A stretch of DNA of 22,599 nucleotides from UBA7862 sp050872785 (GTDB lineage Bacteria; Bacillota; Clostridia; Christensenellales; UBA1242): NCBI GenBank assembly GCA_050872785.1, contig JBNMHO010000015.1, forward strand, positions 1 to 22,599. Direction: 5' to 3'. Both the position numbers and the translations under genes were made by a program. The notes under the pieces are model-generated. The model was not told where the DNA came from. It was given only the letters and a program-made list of their open reading frames with translations, and ran no database searches. Position 1 is the first letter of the stretch; each line of letters starts with the position of its first letter. Below are positions 7,292 through 13,729 of the stretch, in pieces.

Positions 7292-7363
7292 ATTTTTGAT
7301 TGAAACGATGATTTCAATTTTATTTGTAACTGTGCTGATTGAAACGGCAAGTTAAACAATATA

Positions 7364-9415
7364 TCACAATCTTGTAGCAACGTCCCATGCACGCCAAATA
7401 ACGGTTCTGAGGTTGCCAACACGCATTGCGTCACCCACAATGTGAATGTTGCCCGACTCTTTGCAAAGTGGGGCAGGGTTGTAGCCAATGCAAGTGATTA
7501 TGTCGTCTGCTTTAAGTTTGTGTGTTTCGCCGTTTTGTGTTTCAATTTCAACAAATTTATCACCAATCTTGGTCAATTTGCTTTCAAGATACACTGGAGT
7601 TTTCTTGTAGGCAAAATAATCTCTGAGATAAGACGAGTTTGCAAGGCAAAGCCCGCTAACTGCCATAAGGTCATTTTTTGCTTCCACAATCACTGGTTTT
7701 TTGCCTTTCAAAATTAGGTCATAGGCAATTTCGCAACCAGTCAATCCACCGCCAATAATTACAACATTATCTCCGACTGATTTGCCGTTTAGATAGTCAA
7801 TCGCATCAAGACATCTTTCGGCATTATCCATTCTAAGCCTTCTTGCACTTGAACCAGTCGCTATAACAAATTCATCAGCATTGATTTTGGCTAGGTCAGT
7901 CACTTCGGTGTTAAATTTGATTTCAATGCCCAGTTCTTTCATTTGATTTCTATACCAAGCGATAAGTTGTCTGTCTTTTTCCTTAAAACTTGGGGCAGAT
8001 GCTGGAATAAATACTCCGCCCAGTTTGTCAGTCTTTTCATAAATTGTAACTTTATGCCCACGAAGAGTAGCCACACGAGCAACTTCCATTCCGCCTATGC
8101 CACCGCCAACAACTGCAATAGTCTTTGGCCTTTTTGCCATGTCGTAGTCATATTTTCCCCCGTCCATTGTTTGAGGATTCAATGCACAACGAGCCATGTG
8201 AGCGGAATCTTCCATTGTGGCATCGCATGAAACACCTTTATAGTGCGCCATAGGGAAGCAGCCATTGTGACAGCAAATGCAAGGCATAATGTCTTGAAGT
8301 CTGTCCTCTTTAAGTTTTGAAACCCAATGTGGATCAGTCAAGAATTGTCTTGCAACGCCCATTGCGTCAATTTGTCCGTCTTTAATTGCTTTTGCAGCAA
8401 CACCCGCTTCCATTCTGCCCGCACATACAACTGGGATATCAACAAATTGTTTTACATGTGCAACGTCTTCCAAATTGCAGTTTTGTGGCATGTATGCTGG
8501 TGGGTGAGCCCAATACCAAGCGTCATATGTGCCGTTGTCAGTGTCAAGCATGTCATAGCCAGCGTCTTGAAGATATTTCACAGCTTTTTCGCTTTCCTTC
8601 ATATCTCTGCCCACTTCTTTATATTTTTCTCCCGGAACAGCACCTTCGCAGAAACCTTTTGTCTTGCTGACGGCAGAATATCTTAACGAAACAGGGTAGT
8701 CCTCGCCACATTCTTTCTTAATTGCTTTAACAATTTGGACGGCAAAACGATATCTGTTTTCAAAACTTCCGCCATATTCATCAGTTCTTTGGTTGGTGTA
8801 TGGAAGAGTGAATTGGTCAAGAAGATAGCCTTCATGCACAGCGTGAATTTCCACCCCGTCAACCCCTGCTTCTTGGCATTTCTTTGCAGTTTTTGCAAAA
8901 CCGTCAATCATGTCCAAAATTTCTTGCTTTGTTAAGGCACGACATCTATATCCAGCAAGCCAACGAGAAGGAAGTTCACTTGGCGAAGCAGTTAGTCTGT
9001 CAATGTCAATAATTGGTTTTAACATTCCACGCAAGAATTTCTTTTTTGCAACACCAGCCAAAGATTGTGGAATGGTGAACGACCTTCCAAACCCAGCAGT
9101 CAGTTGCACAAAAAGTTTTGCACCTGTCTTATGCAATTCTTCCATATATGGCTTAAGTTTTTTGAAAGCACCGTCTGCTTTATACAGCCACCTTCCGCCA
9201 ATCATATTTCTTATTGGAGCAATGCCAGGGATAATAAGTCCCGCATCGTTTTTGGCAAGGTCCATAAAGAAGTTTGCTGCGTCTTCGTCAAAGTGGTGTG
9301 GCTCCATCCAACCGAAAAGTGACGTTCCACCCATAGGGCAGACGACAATTCTGTTTTTAATTTCAACATTGCCTATTTTCCAAGGCGTGAACAATGGTTC
9401 ATAAACTTTATTCAT
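7364..9415 (-). CDS. NADH:flavin oxidoreductase (Old Yellow Enzyme / 2,4-dienoyl-CoA reductase family), FMN, 4Fe-4S and FAD
   Basis: This 683-residue protein has the full three-cofactor layout of FadH/enoate-reductase relatives. An FMN-binding TIM barrel spans 1-370 (IHAVHEGYLLDQF at 190-202, NQRTDEYGGSFENRYRF at 208-224). Cysteines 379, 382, 386 and 397 or 410 probably ligate a 4Fe-4S cluster. A GxGxxG dinucleotide fold follows (AVVGGGIGGMEVA, 434-446) and a second one (VVIIGGGLTGCEIAYD, 551-566) for NAD(P)H. Such enzymes reduce activated C=C bonds or bile-acid, aromatic and enoyl substrates; the substrate cannot be read here. The spacing between Cys386 and the Cys of RCALNP is long (23 residues). 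It is the only minus-strand gene, with its own promoter, SD (AGGGGG, 9426-9421) and terminator, suggesting an independently acquired metabolic cassette. Confidence 0.9.
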   Translation of the reverse strand: MNKVYEPLFTPWKIGNVEIKNRIVVCPMGGTSLFGWMEPHHFDEDAANFFMDLAKNDAGLIIPGIAPIRNMIGGRWLYKADGAFKKLKPYMEELHKTGAKLFVQLTAGFGRSFTIPQSLAGVAKKKFLRGMLKPIIDIDRLTASPSELPSRWLAGYRCRALTKQEILDMIDGFAKTAKKCQEAGVDGVEIHAVHEGYLLDQFTLPYTNQRTDEYGGSFENRYRFAVQIVKAIKKECGEDYPVSLRYSAVSKTKGFCEGAVPGEKYKEVGRDMKESEKAVKYLQDAGYDMLDTDNGTYDAWYWAHPPAYMPQNCNLEDVAHVKQFVDIPVVCAGRMEAGVAAKAIKDGQIDAMGVARQFLTDPHWVSKLKEDRLQDIMPCICCHNGCFPMAHYKGVSCDATMEDSAHMARCALNPQTMDGGKYDYDMAKRPKTIAVVGGGIGGMEVARVATLRGHKVTIYEKTDKLGGVFIPASAPSFKEKDRQLIAWYRNQMKELGIEIKFNTEVTDLAKINADEFVIATGSSARRLRMDNAERCLDAIDYLNGKSVGDNVVIIGGGLTGCEIAYDLILKGKKPVIVEAKNDLMAVSGLCLANSSYLRDYFAYKKTPVYLESKLTKIGDKFVEIETQNGETHKLKADDIITCIGYNPAPLCKESGNIHIVGDAMRVGNLRTVIWRAWDVATRL

Positions 9416-9439
9416 ATTTACCCCCTAAATATCATATCT

Positions 9440-9468
9440 ATTGTGCAAAATTTTGCGAGAAATGTCAA
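9440..9468 (-). promoter_or_regulatory. Promoter of the reductase gene with a palindrome in the spacer
   Basis: On the minus strand, TTGACA occupies 9468-9463 and CACAAT 9445-9440 is a fair -10 box at 17 bases. A perfect 12-base palindrome, GCAAAATTTTGC (9445-9456), fills much of the spacer. TGTGCAAAAT occurs at 9442-9451 and again at 9474-9483, 32 bases apart, bracketing the -35 box. These look like an operator. Confidence 0.45.
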
Positions 9469-9503
9469 ACGAATGTGCAAAATAGTTTTCAAAATATGGC
9501 AAT

Positions 9504-9533
9504 TTCACAAATAAAAATAAATTTTCATATTAT
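9504..9533 (+). promoter_or_regulatory. Possible promoter of the cysteine-patterned protein gene
   Basis: TTCACA (9504-9509, five of six to TTGACA), an 18-base spacer and TATTAT (9528-9533). It would give a leader of about 140 bases before the gene at 9682. A TTGACA at 9628-9633 has no acceptable -10 box. Confidence 0.3.
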
Positions 9534-9681
9534 GGTGTAGTTGAAGAATTACATATTGCTACAAAAGGGTTTAAAAGTCGGCATGGAAATCGTTTTTAGC
9601 AAAAAGACAGAGTCTTGCGAATATTCTTTGACAAAAATGCAAAAAATACGAAAAAGAAAAAAAAAGGAGGATGTTTTTTGT

Positions 9682-10332
9682 ATGTCATTTTATACATGTA
9701 ACCGCAGTGGAACTTGCCCAGGCGTTATGACTGGCAACCCACTAAACGGTATTTGCGAAAAAGCGTGTATTCAGGTGGATAAAGTGCTTGACGCTTGCAT
9801 GAGGCAAATTCAAGAAAGCAATGTTCAAGTGGCTTTGACAAACCAAAACCCAGCAAATCCACAAACTCCACTAACTTTTGTTAGTGCAACGACTGACGGC
9901 GATACCACAATTTCTAACCTTGTTGTGGAAAGACTAGCCGACAAGCCAAATTTTGCCAGAGTTTCTTTTGAGGCAGAAGTGCCTATCGTTGTCAACTACA
10001 CCGATGCAAACGGGGTGGCGGGAAGTGGAAATGCAGTGCTTTCCATTCCAAACGATGTGGTGCTATTTATCCCACAACCTTCAATCGTTCCATACAGAAT
10101 TGAAGTCTTTGGGGCAATGAGTAGCCCTATTGGTGCTTATGTTCAAGATAACATTTTCTCAATAAGCGCTTGCGTAACTCTTATTACAAGAGTTCTTGTA
10201 AAGAGTGAAATTTTGGTGCCAAGTTATGGATATTGCAGTCCACCACCAGCACAAGAATGGACACAAGAAATATGCAGTGGAGTATTTGAACTTCCAATAT
10301 TCCCAACAGCAATCCAAAATCAACGAATTTAG
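9682..10332 (+). CDS. Conserved-looking protein with N-terminal cysteine pattern, function unknown
   Basis: The protein has 216 residues. The N-terminus has Cys6, Cys12, Cys25, Cys29 and Cys39 in the order CNRSGTCPG ... GICEKACIQVDKVLDACM; further cysteines occur in SACVTL, YGYCSPPP and EICSGVF near the C-terminus. The middle (about 55-170) is valine/threonine-rich with alternating hydrophobic residues, suggesting a beta-rich domain, and ends in a proline-rich segment. There is no signal peptide or membrane segment. ATG 9682 follows GGAGG (9666-9670) at 11 bases; the frame stays open upstream to 9541 but that part is lysine-rich and unlike protein. I recall similar unnamed clostridial proteins, possibly sporulation or coat related, but cannot confirm it. 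It stands alone between the reductase and the phosphoesterase. Confidence 0.72.
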   Translation: MSFYTCNRSGTCPGVMTGNPLNGICEKACIQVDKVLDACMRQIQESNVQVALTNQNPANPQTPLTFVSATTDGDTTISNLVVERLADKPNFARVSFEAEVPIVVNYTDANGVAGSGNAVLSIPNDVVLFIPQPSIVPYRIEVFGAMSSPIGAYVQDNIFSISACVTLITRVLVKSEILVPSYGYCSPPPAQEWTQEICSGVFELPIFPTAIQNQRI

Positions 10333-10515
10333 AAAAATTTATAATTATTCATAAAAATTTATAAACAAAATTGATTTTGTCGAGAAAACAATGAAAATAT
10401 GCTCATTTTTGATAAAAAACAACGATTTTTTGTTAAAAATGGGCTTTTTCTTTCCAATTTTATGCAAAAAATTTATAAGTATTCAAAATATTTTATACAA
10501 TTTTCAACAATTTGT
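10333..10515. other. AT-rich gene-free stretch after the cysteine-patterned protein
   Basis: This first half of the 386-base gap before the phosphoesterase gene is very AT-rich. AAAAATTTATAA recurs at its start and AAAATTTATAA again near 10468. A short hairpin, AACAA with TTGTT around 10425-10435, sits in A/T runs and could be a weak terminator. I see no gene. Confidence 0.4.
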
Positions 10516-10544
10516 TTGACTTTTCCCCATAAAAGAGTTATTTT
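10516..10544 (+). promoter_or_regulatory. Possible promoter upstream of the structured element
   Basis: TTGACT (10516-10521), a 17-base spacer and TATTTT (10539-10544). Transcription would begin near 10551, about a dozen bases before the three-way-junction element. The -10 match is four of six, so the call is tentative. Confidence 0.35.
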
Positions 10545-10562
10545 GAAAGTGAGATAATAGGT

Positions 10563-10623
10563 GGGGTTTGCGTCACAAATTTCTAAGTGAAATAACATTT
10601 AACAATGTGGGTGACAGAACCTT
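10563..10623 (+). ncRNA. Candidate structured RNA with a three-way junction
   Basis: Three nested stems can be drawn. The closing stem pairs GGTT (10565-10568) with AACC (10618-10621) and, past a small internal loop, GTCAC (10572-10576) with GTGAC (10611-10615). The second pairs ATTTC (10579-10583) with GAAAT (10589-10593) around TAAGT. The third pairs ACATT (10595-10599) with AATGT (10604-10608) around TAAC. Joining bases are AA, A and GG. The element is locally richer in G and C than its surroundings. I do not recognise it as a known riboswitch, tmRNA, SRP or 6S RNA. It could be a leader element of the phosphoesterase gene or a small RNA; the two AT-rich inner stems could also arise by chance. 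Confidence 0.4.
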
Positions 10624-10691
10624 GACAGCAGTATGGGAAAAAGATAATTGGAAATATTCTTGTTCAAACACTTTTTTCTTTGTTCATTTTA

Positions 10692-10700
10692 TGTTATACT
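10692..10700 (+). promoter_or_regulatory. Extended -10 promoter of the phosphoesterase gene
   Basis: TATACT (10695-10700) preceded by TGT (10692-10694). The -35 region is only a T run (10672-10677). Transcription would begin near 10707, right at the AGGAG ribosome site (10707-10711), so the leader would be very short. Confidence 0.45.
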
Positions 10701-10718
10701 AAAAATAGGAGAATAAAG

Positions 10719-11402
10719 GTGAAAGTTTTTGCGATTTCAGATTTGCATTTGTCAATAAACAACCCAAAGCCTATGGACATTTTTGGTCCCGTCTGGAACA
10801 ATTATTTGGAACAGATTGAAGCCGACTGGCGACAGAAGGTGGCGGACGATGATATTGTGCTTATGGCGGGAGATTTCAGTTGGGCAATGAAATTGTGTGA
10901 CGCTCAACTTGACATTGACTATATTTCAAAATTTCCTGGCAAGAAGATTATTATTCGTGGCAATCATGATTATTGGTGGGAAGGAATTGGAAAGGTGAGA
11001 GCGGTTTTGCCACAAAACTTTTATGCCATTCAAAATGACAGTATGAAAATTGGCAATGTTATTTTTTGTGGCACACGTGGCTGGACGCTTGATGACGAAA
11101 AACTGTTAAACAGAGAACTTATCCGACTTGAAATGACCTTGAATGACGCCAAAAACAGAATGCAAGACGGCGACAAGATTGTTTGCATGTTGCACTATCC
11201 ACCTTTTGACAAAAACGGGGCGGGGACAGCTTTTTCAGAATTGATTGAAAAATATCCCGTCAATGCAGTTGTCTATGGGCATTTGCATGGCTACATTGGA
11301 AGTGGCTACAAACTCAAAACAACTCACAATGGCATTGATTATTATCTTACATCTTGCGACCAACTAAAAAACAAACTTGTTGAAATTGACCTTGGCGAAT
11401 AA
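10719..11402 (+). CDS. Calcineurin-like metallophosphoesterase
   Basis: This 227-residue cytoplasmic protein carries all five metal-binding blocks of the metallophosphoesterase fold: DLH at 8-10, GDFSW at 51-55 (Asp52), RGNHDYWW at 80-87 (Asn82, His83), a histidine at 159 in MLHYPP, and GHLH at 187-190. Such enzymes use two metal ions to hydrolyse phosphomonoesters or phosphodiesters; the substrate here is unknown. The GTG start at 10719 is chosen because AGGAG lies 7 bases before it and because the product then begins MKVFAISDLH, as relatives do; the upstream in-frame part overlaps the promoter. No signal peptide is seen. It has its own promoter and terminator, so its position before the mraZ cluster need not imply a wall role. 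Confidence 0.88.
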   Translation: MKVFAISDLHLSINNPKPMDIFGPVWNNYLEQIEADWRQKVADDDIVLMAGDFSWAMKLCDAQLDIDYISKFPGKKIIIRGNHDYWWEGIGKVRAVLPQNFYAIQNDSMKIGNVIFCGTRGWTLDDEKLLNRELIRLEMTLNDAKNRMQDGDKIVCMLHYPPFDKNGAGTAFSELIEKYPVNAVVYGHLHGYIGSGYKLKTTHNGIDYYLTSCDQLKNKLVEIDLGE

Positions 11403-11437
11403 ATTTACCGTTTAAAAACCGAAAATATGTAAATAAA

Positions 11438-11461
11438 GAATAGGCTCACCGCCTATTTTTT
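11438..11461 (+). terminator. Rho-independent terminator of the phosphoesterase gene
   Basis: AATAGGC (11439-11445) pairs with GCCTATT (11451-11457) around TCACC, followed by further T to 11461. It lies about 37 bases past the stop and separates this gene from the dcw cluster. Confidence 0.85.
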
Positions 11462-11615
11462 GTTGCCAAAAATAAAAATGAAGTTGTCTTAACAATAAGA
11501 TAGAGGGCAAATATGGTTAGTTGGATAATTTTTAATGCAAACTTTGAAAGTGAAGATTTCTGACCGAACAGCGAAAAAAGTCGAAAAAAACATGAAAATT
11601 TGCAAGAAAAATTGA

Positions 11616-11645
11616 AAAAGTGGTTAAAAGTGGTTGGAAGTGGGC
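11616..11645 (+). promoter_or_regulatory. MraZ-binding box: three 10-bp direct repeats
   Basis: Two identical units AAAAGTGGTT (11616-11625 and 11626-11635) are followed by GGAAGTGGGC (11636-11645), each with AAGTGG in the same place and a helical-turn period. MraZ is known to bind such tandem repeats (an AAAGTG[T/G]N3 type in mollicutes, a TGGGN5 type in E. coli) before mraZ. The third unit covers the -35 box, so MraZ binding would block or alter transcription of its own operon. Confidence 0.82.
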
Positions 11646-11662
11646 AAAATTTGTGTTACAAT
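11634..11662 (+). promoter_or_regulatory. Promoter of the mraZ/dcw cluster
   Basis: TTGGAA (11634-11639) lies 17 bases before TACAAT (11657-11662), which carries the extended TG (11654-11655). The -35 box sits inside the last MraZ repeats. Transcription would start near 11669, leaving a leader of about 20 bases with AAAGGAG at 11671-11677. Confidence 0.65.
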
Positions 11663-11689
11663 AGCACTGTAAAGGAGAAAGTCTGAGAA

Positions 11690-12121
11690 ATGTTTTTGGG
11701 TGAATATGCACATTCGTGCGACAGCAAAAACAGACTTCGCCTGCCAAGCAAATTGAAAAAGGAGCTTGGCGGGGGCATCGTCCTCACAAAAGGGAGTGAC
11801 GGTTGTGTTTTTATTGTTCCCAAAGACAAACTTGACAAAGTTTTTGAAAAGGCAAGCGAACTTCCAATGTTTGACGCCTCTGTTCAAAAACCACTCAGAC
11901 TTTTGTTTTCTTCCGCATGCGAACTTGAAGAGGATGCCCAAGGCAGATTTCTTTTGCCACAAAGTTTGAAAGAATTTGCTGGGATAGAAAAAGATGTTGT
12001 TTTTGTTGGCGCTGGCACAAGAGTTGAATTATGGGCAAAGGAACGTTGGGAAGAATATTCCTTGAAAAACTTGCAAGATTTTGAGTCGCTATCACAGGAG
12101 CTTGGAAGATATGGAGTTTAA
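11690..12121 (+). CDS. mraZ: MraZ, transcriptional regulator of the dcw cluster
   Basis: The 143 residues match MraZ, which is built from two SpoVT/AbrB-like halves that assemble into a ring and bind repeats in its own promoter. The first half opens with MFLGEYAHSCDSKNRLRLP (family: MFxGEYxHxxDxKGRLxxP), and the second half has the matching DAQGRFLLP at about 84-92. It begins the division and cell-wall cluster and represses or tunes it in the species studied. The ATG is fixed by the conserved N-terminus even though AAAGGAG is 12 bases away. The first half has N instead of G in the DxKGR motif (DSKNR). rsmH overlaps its end by 11 bases, so the two are translationally coupled. Confidence 0.95.
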   Translation: MFLGEYAHSCDSKNRLRLPSKLKKELGGGIVLTKGSDGCVFIVPKDKLDKVFEKASELPMFDASVQKPLRLLFSSACELEEDAQGRFLLPQSLKEFAGIEKDVVFVGAGTRVELWAKERWEEYSLKNLQDFESLSQELGRYGV

Positions 12122-13046
12122 ACATGTTCCAATTATGCTAAAAGAAGTGATAGAAAACCTTGACATCAAGCCTGAAGGCGTTTATGTTGACGCAACTGTC
12201 GGTGGGGCTGGACATTCAAGCGAAATTGCAAAACGACTTGATGAAAACGGCACACTTGTTTGCTTTGACAAAGACAAAACTGCCATTGAAGTAAGCCAAG
12301 AACGTCTAAAAAATTTCAAGTGTAAAGTGATATTTGCAAATTGTGATTTCTGCGAGATAAAGTCATTTCTTTATGAACAAGGAATTACGCAAGTTGACGG
12401 CATTTTGGCAGACCTCGGGGTGTCGTCTTATCAAATTGACGAGGCAGACCGTGGGTTTTCCTACATGCACGACGCAAAACTTGATATGCGAATGGACACA
12501 ACTCAAAAATTGTCCGCATGGGAAATTGTAAACAAATATCCCGAAAAGGACTTGCTCAGAATTTTGTATGACTATGGCGAAGAAAATTTTGCAAAAAGTA
12601 TTGTGCGAAACATCACTGCACACAGAGCCATTGAGCCAATAAACACCACGGGCGAACTGGTGAAAATTATTGAAATGAGCGTTCCCAAAAAGACTTTACA
12701 TAAGGGCGGAAGCGTGGCGAAAAAGACTTTTCAAGCCTTGCGAATTGAAACGAATGGCGAACTTGACAGCCTAAAAACTGGGCTTGAAGACATGATTTCA
12801 CTTTTAAAACCAACTGGCAGGATTTGTATTATAACATTCCACTCGCTTGAAGACAGAATTGTAAAAAATTGTTTTGCAGAACACGCAACAAATTGCATTT
12901 GCCCAAAGGAACTTCCAGTTTGTGTTTGTGGGCATAAAGCAGATTTGAAACTTGTAAGCAAAAAGCCAATTGTTCCAAGCGAAGAAGAAGTGAGAATAAA
13001 CAGCCGAAGTGCTTCAAGCAAACTTCGAGTTGCAGAAAAGATATAG
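12111..13046 (+). CDS. rsmH: RsmH (MraW), 16S rRNA C1402 N4-methyltransferase
   Basis: The 311 residues match RsmH, which uses S-adenosylmethionine to methylate N4 of C1402 in the ribosomal P site. Visible motifs are HVPIMLKEVI near residue 5, the SAM-binding VDATVGGAGHSSEI at about 26-39, ADLGVSSYQID, GFSYMHDAKLDMRMD, ITFHSLEDRIVKNCF and the ending SRSASSKLRVAEK. Two cysteines in CICPKELPVCVCG near residue 275 lie in the variable zinc-like segment. The ATG overlaps the last 11 bases of mraZ; AGGAG (12096-12100) or GGAAG (12104-12108) serves it. rsmH after mraZ is the standard dcw order. The next gene starts 24 bases later. Confidence 0.96.
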   Translation: MEFKHVPIMLKEVIENLDIKPEGVYVDATVGGAGHSSEIAKRLDENGTLVCFDKDKTAIEVSQERLKNFKCKVIFANCDFCEIKSFLYEQGITQVDGILADLGVSSYQIDEADRGFSYMHDAKLDMRMDTTQKLSAWEIVNKYPEKDLLRILYDYGEENFAKSIVRNITAHRAIEPINTTGELVKIIEMSVPKKTLHKGGSVAKKTFQALRIETNGELDSLKTGLEDMISLLKPTGRICIITFHSLEDRIVKNCFAEHATNCICPKELPVCVCGHKADLKLVSKKPIVPSEEEVRINSRSASSKLRVAEKI

Positions 13047-13069
13047 GAAAGTAAAAGGGGGAAAAGATT

Positions 13070-13636
13070 ATGGATAGAAAAAATGAAATTCTTTTGGAAG
13101 AAAAAGTTGCACAAATAGATGACATAAATTTTGATAAAATCTATGACACAAGTGAAATTGCAACACAAGAATTGGAAAATTTCGACACAGAAGTGCCAAT
13201 TTCAGACAATTTTTCACAAATTTCCAATTTGCATGACAATTCCGGCAATGTTTTCTCCATGGAAATTGGCGAAAACGAAGGGTTAAACTCCTTGGCATGG
13301 GAGCAAAAGGGTGCAAAAGTTAAAGAAAGGAAGTCTTTTAAAGAAAAATTTGACTTTTGCAACAAGCCTTTAATTGTTGCTTGCACTTCTATTGCGGTGC
13401 TTCTTTGCATATTGTTTATATATAACTTGTTTGTGTTAAATTCACTTAAATCAACTTGGGCTTCAACTTCAAATGTTGCGGGAAATTATCAAGTTTCAAC
13501 CGTTGCTGAAAACAACGTTATATCCTTTGAAAACGGCAACACTTTGAAAATTGAAAATAAACTTTCCGCTCCAAACGGTGAATATAACTCATCAAGCAAC
13601 TTGTTTGACGAGATTTGTTCAGTATTTACAAAATAA
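13070..13636 (+). CDS. Single-pass membrane protein in the ftsL position (divergent FtsL-like)
   Basis: The gene occupies the slot of ftsL, between rsmH and the septal PBP. FtsL links FtsB/DivIC and FtsQ with FtsW-PBP and is usually about 100-120 residues: short inside part, one membrane segment, leucine-rich coil outside. Here there are 188 residues: an acidic cytoplasmic part of about 95 residues, a basic patch (KVKERKSFKEKFDF, 83-96), one membrane segment at about 100-123 (LIVACTSIAVLLCILFIYNL), then only about 65 outside residues rich in N, S and T without a clear coil. Topology and place fit FtsL; sequence similarity is not evident. AAGGGGG lies 8-10 bases before the ATG. I infer an FtsL role from context. 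Confidence 0.72.
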   Translation: MDRKNEILLEEKVAQIDDINFDKIYDTSEIATQELENFDTEVPISDNFSQISNLHDNSGNVFSMEIGENEGLNSLAWEQKGAKVKERKSFKEKFDFCNKPLIVACTSIAVLLCILFIYNLFVLNSLKSTWASTSNVAGNYQVSTVAENNVISFENGNTLKIENKLSAPNGEYNSSSNLFDEICSVFTK

Positions 13637-13642
13637 AACAAA

Positions 13643-13666
13643 GCCTCTCAAACAATTTGGAGGGGC
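13643..13666 (+). promoter_or_regulatory. Hairpin that hides the ribosome site before the PBP gene
   Basis: GCCTCTC (13643-13649) pairs with GAGGGGC (13660-13666), a 7-pair stem with one G-U, around a 10-base loop. The right arm contains most of the GGAGGGG ribosome-site sequence (13659-13665). It begins seven bases past the FtsL-like stop. No T run follows, so it is not a simple terminator. It may be a translation control element. Confidence 0.45.
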
Positions 13667-13729
13667 ATCATCAAACCGAAAGTTGAATATTCAATATTTT
13701 CCATACGAAAGAGGTTACTATCATTTCTA

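Noticed and set aside
8910..9404. A 164-codon plus-strand open frame opposite the reductase gene
   Set aside because: It is the complement of conserved flavin-barrel coding sequence and has no promoter or recognisable protein features.
9541..9681. An N-terminal extension of the cysteine-patterned protein from TTG 9541
   Set aside because: The extension is lysine-rich and spans the ribosome site GGAGG at 9666-9670; the conserved-looking protein starts at ATG 9682.
10622..10648. TTGACA (10622-10627) with GATAAT (10643-10648) as the phosphoesterase promoter
   Set aside because: The spacer is only 15 bases and the TTGACA overlaps the closing stem region of the RNA candidate; the extended -10 at 10692-10700 is better placed.
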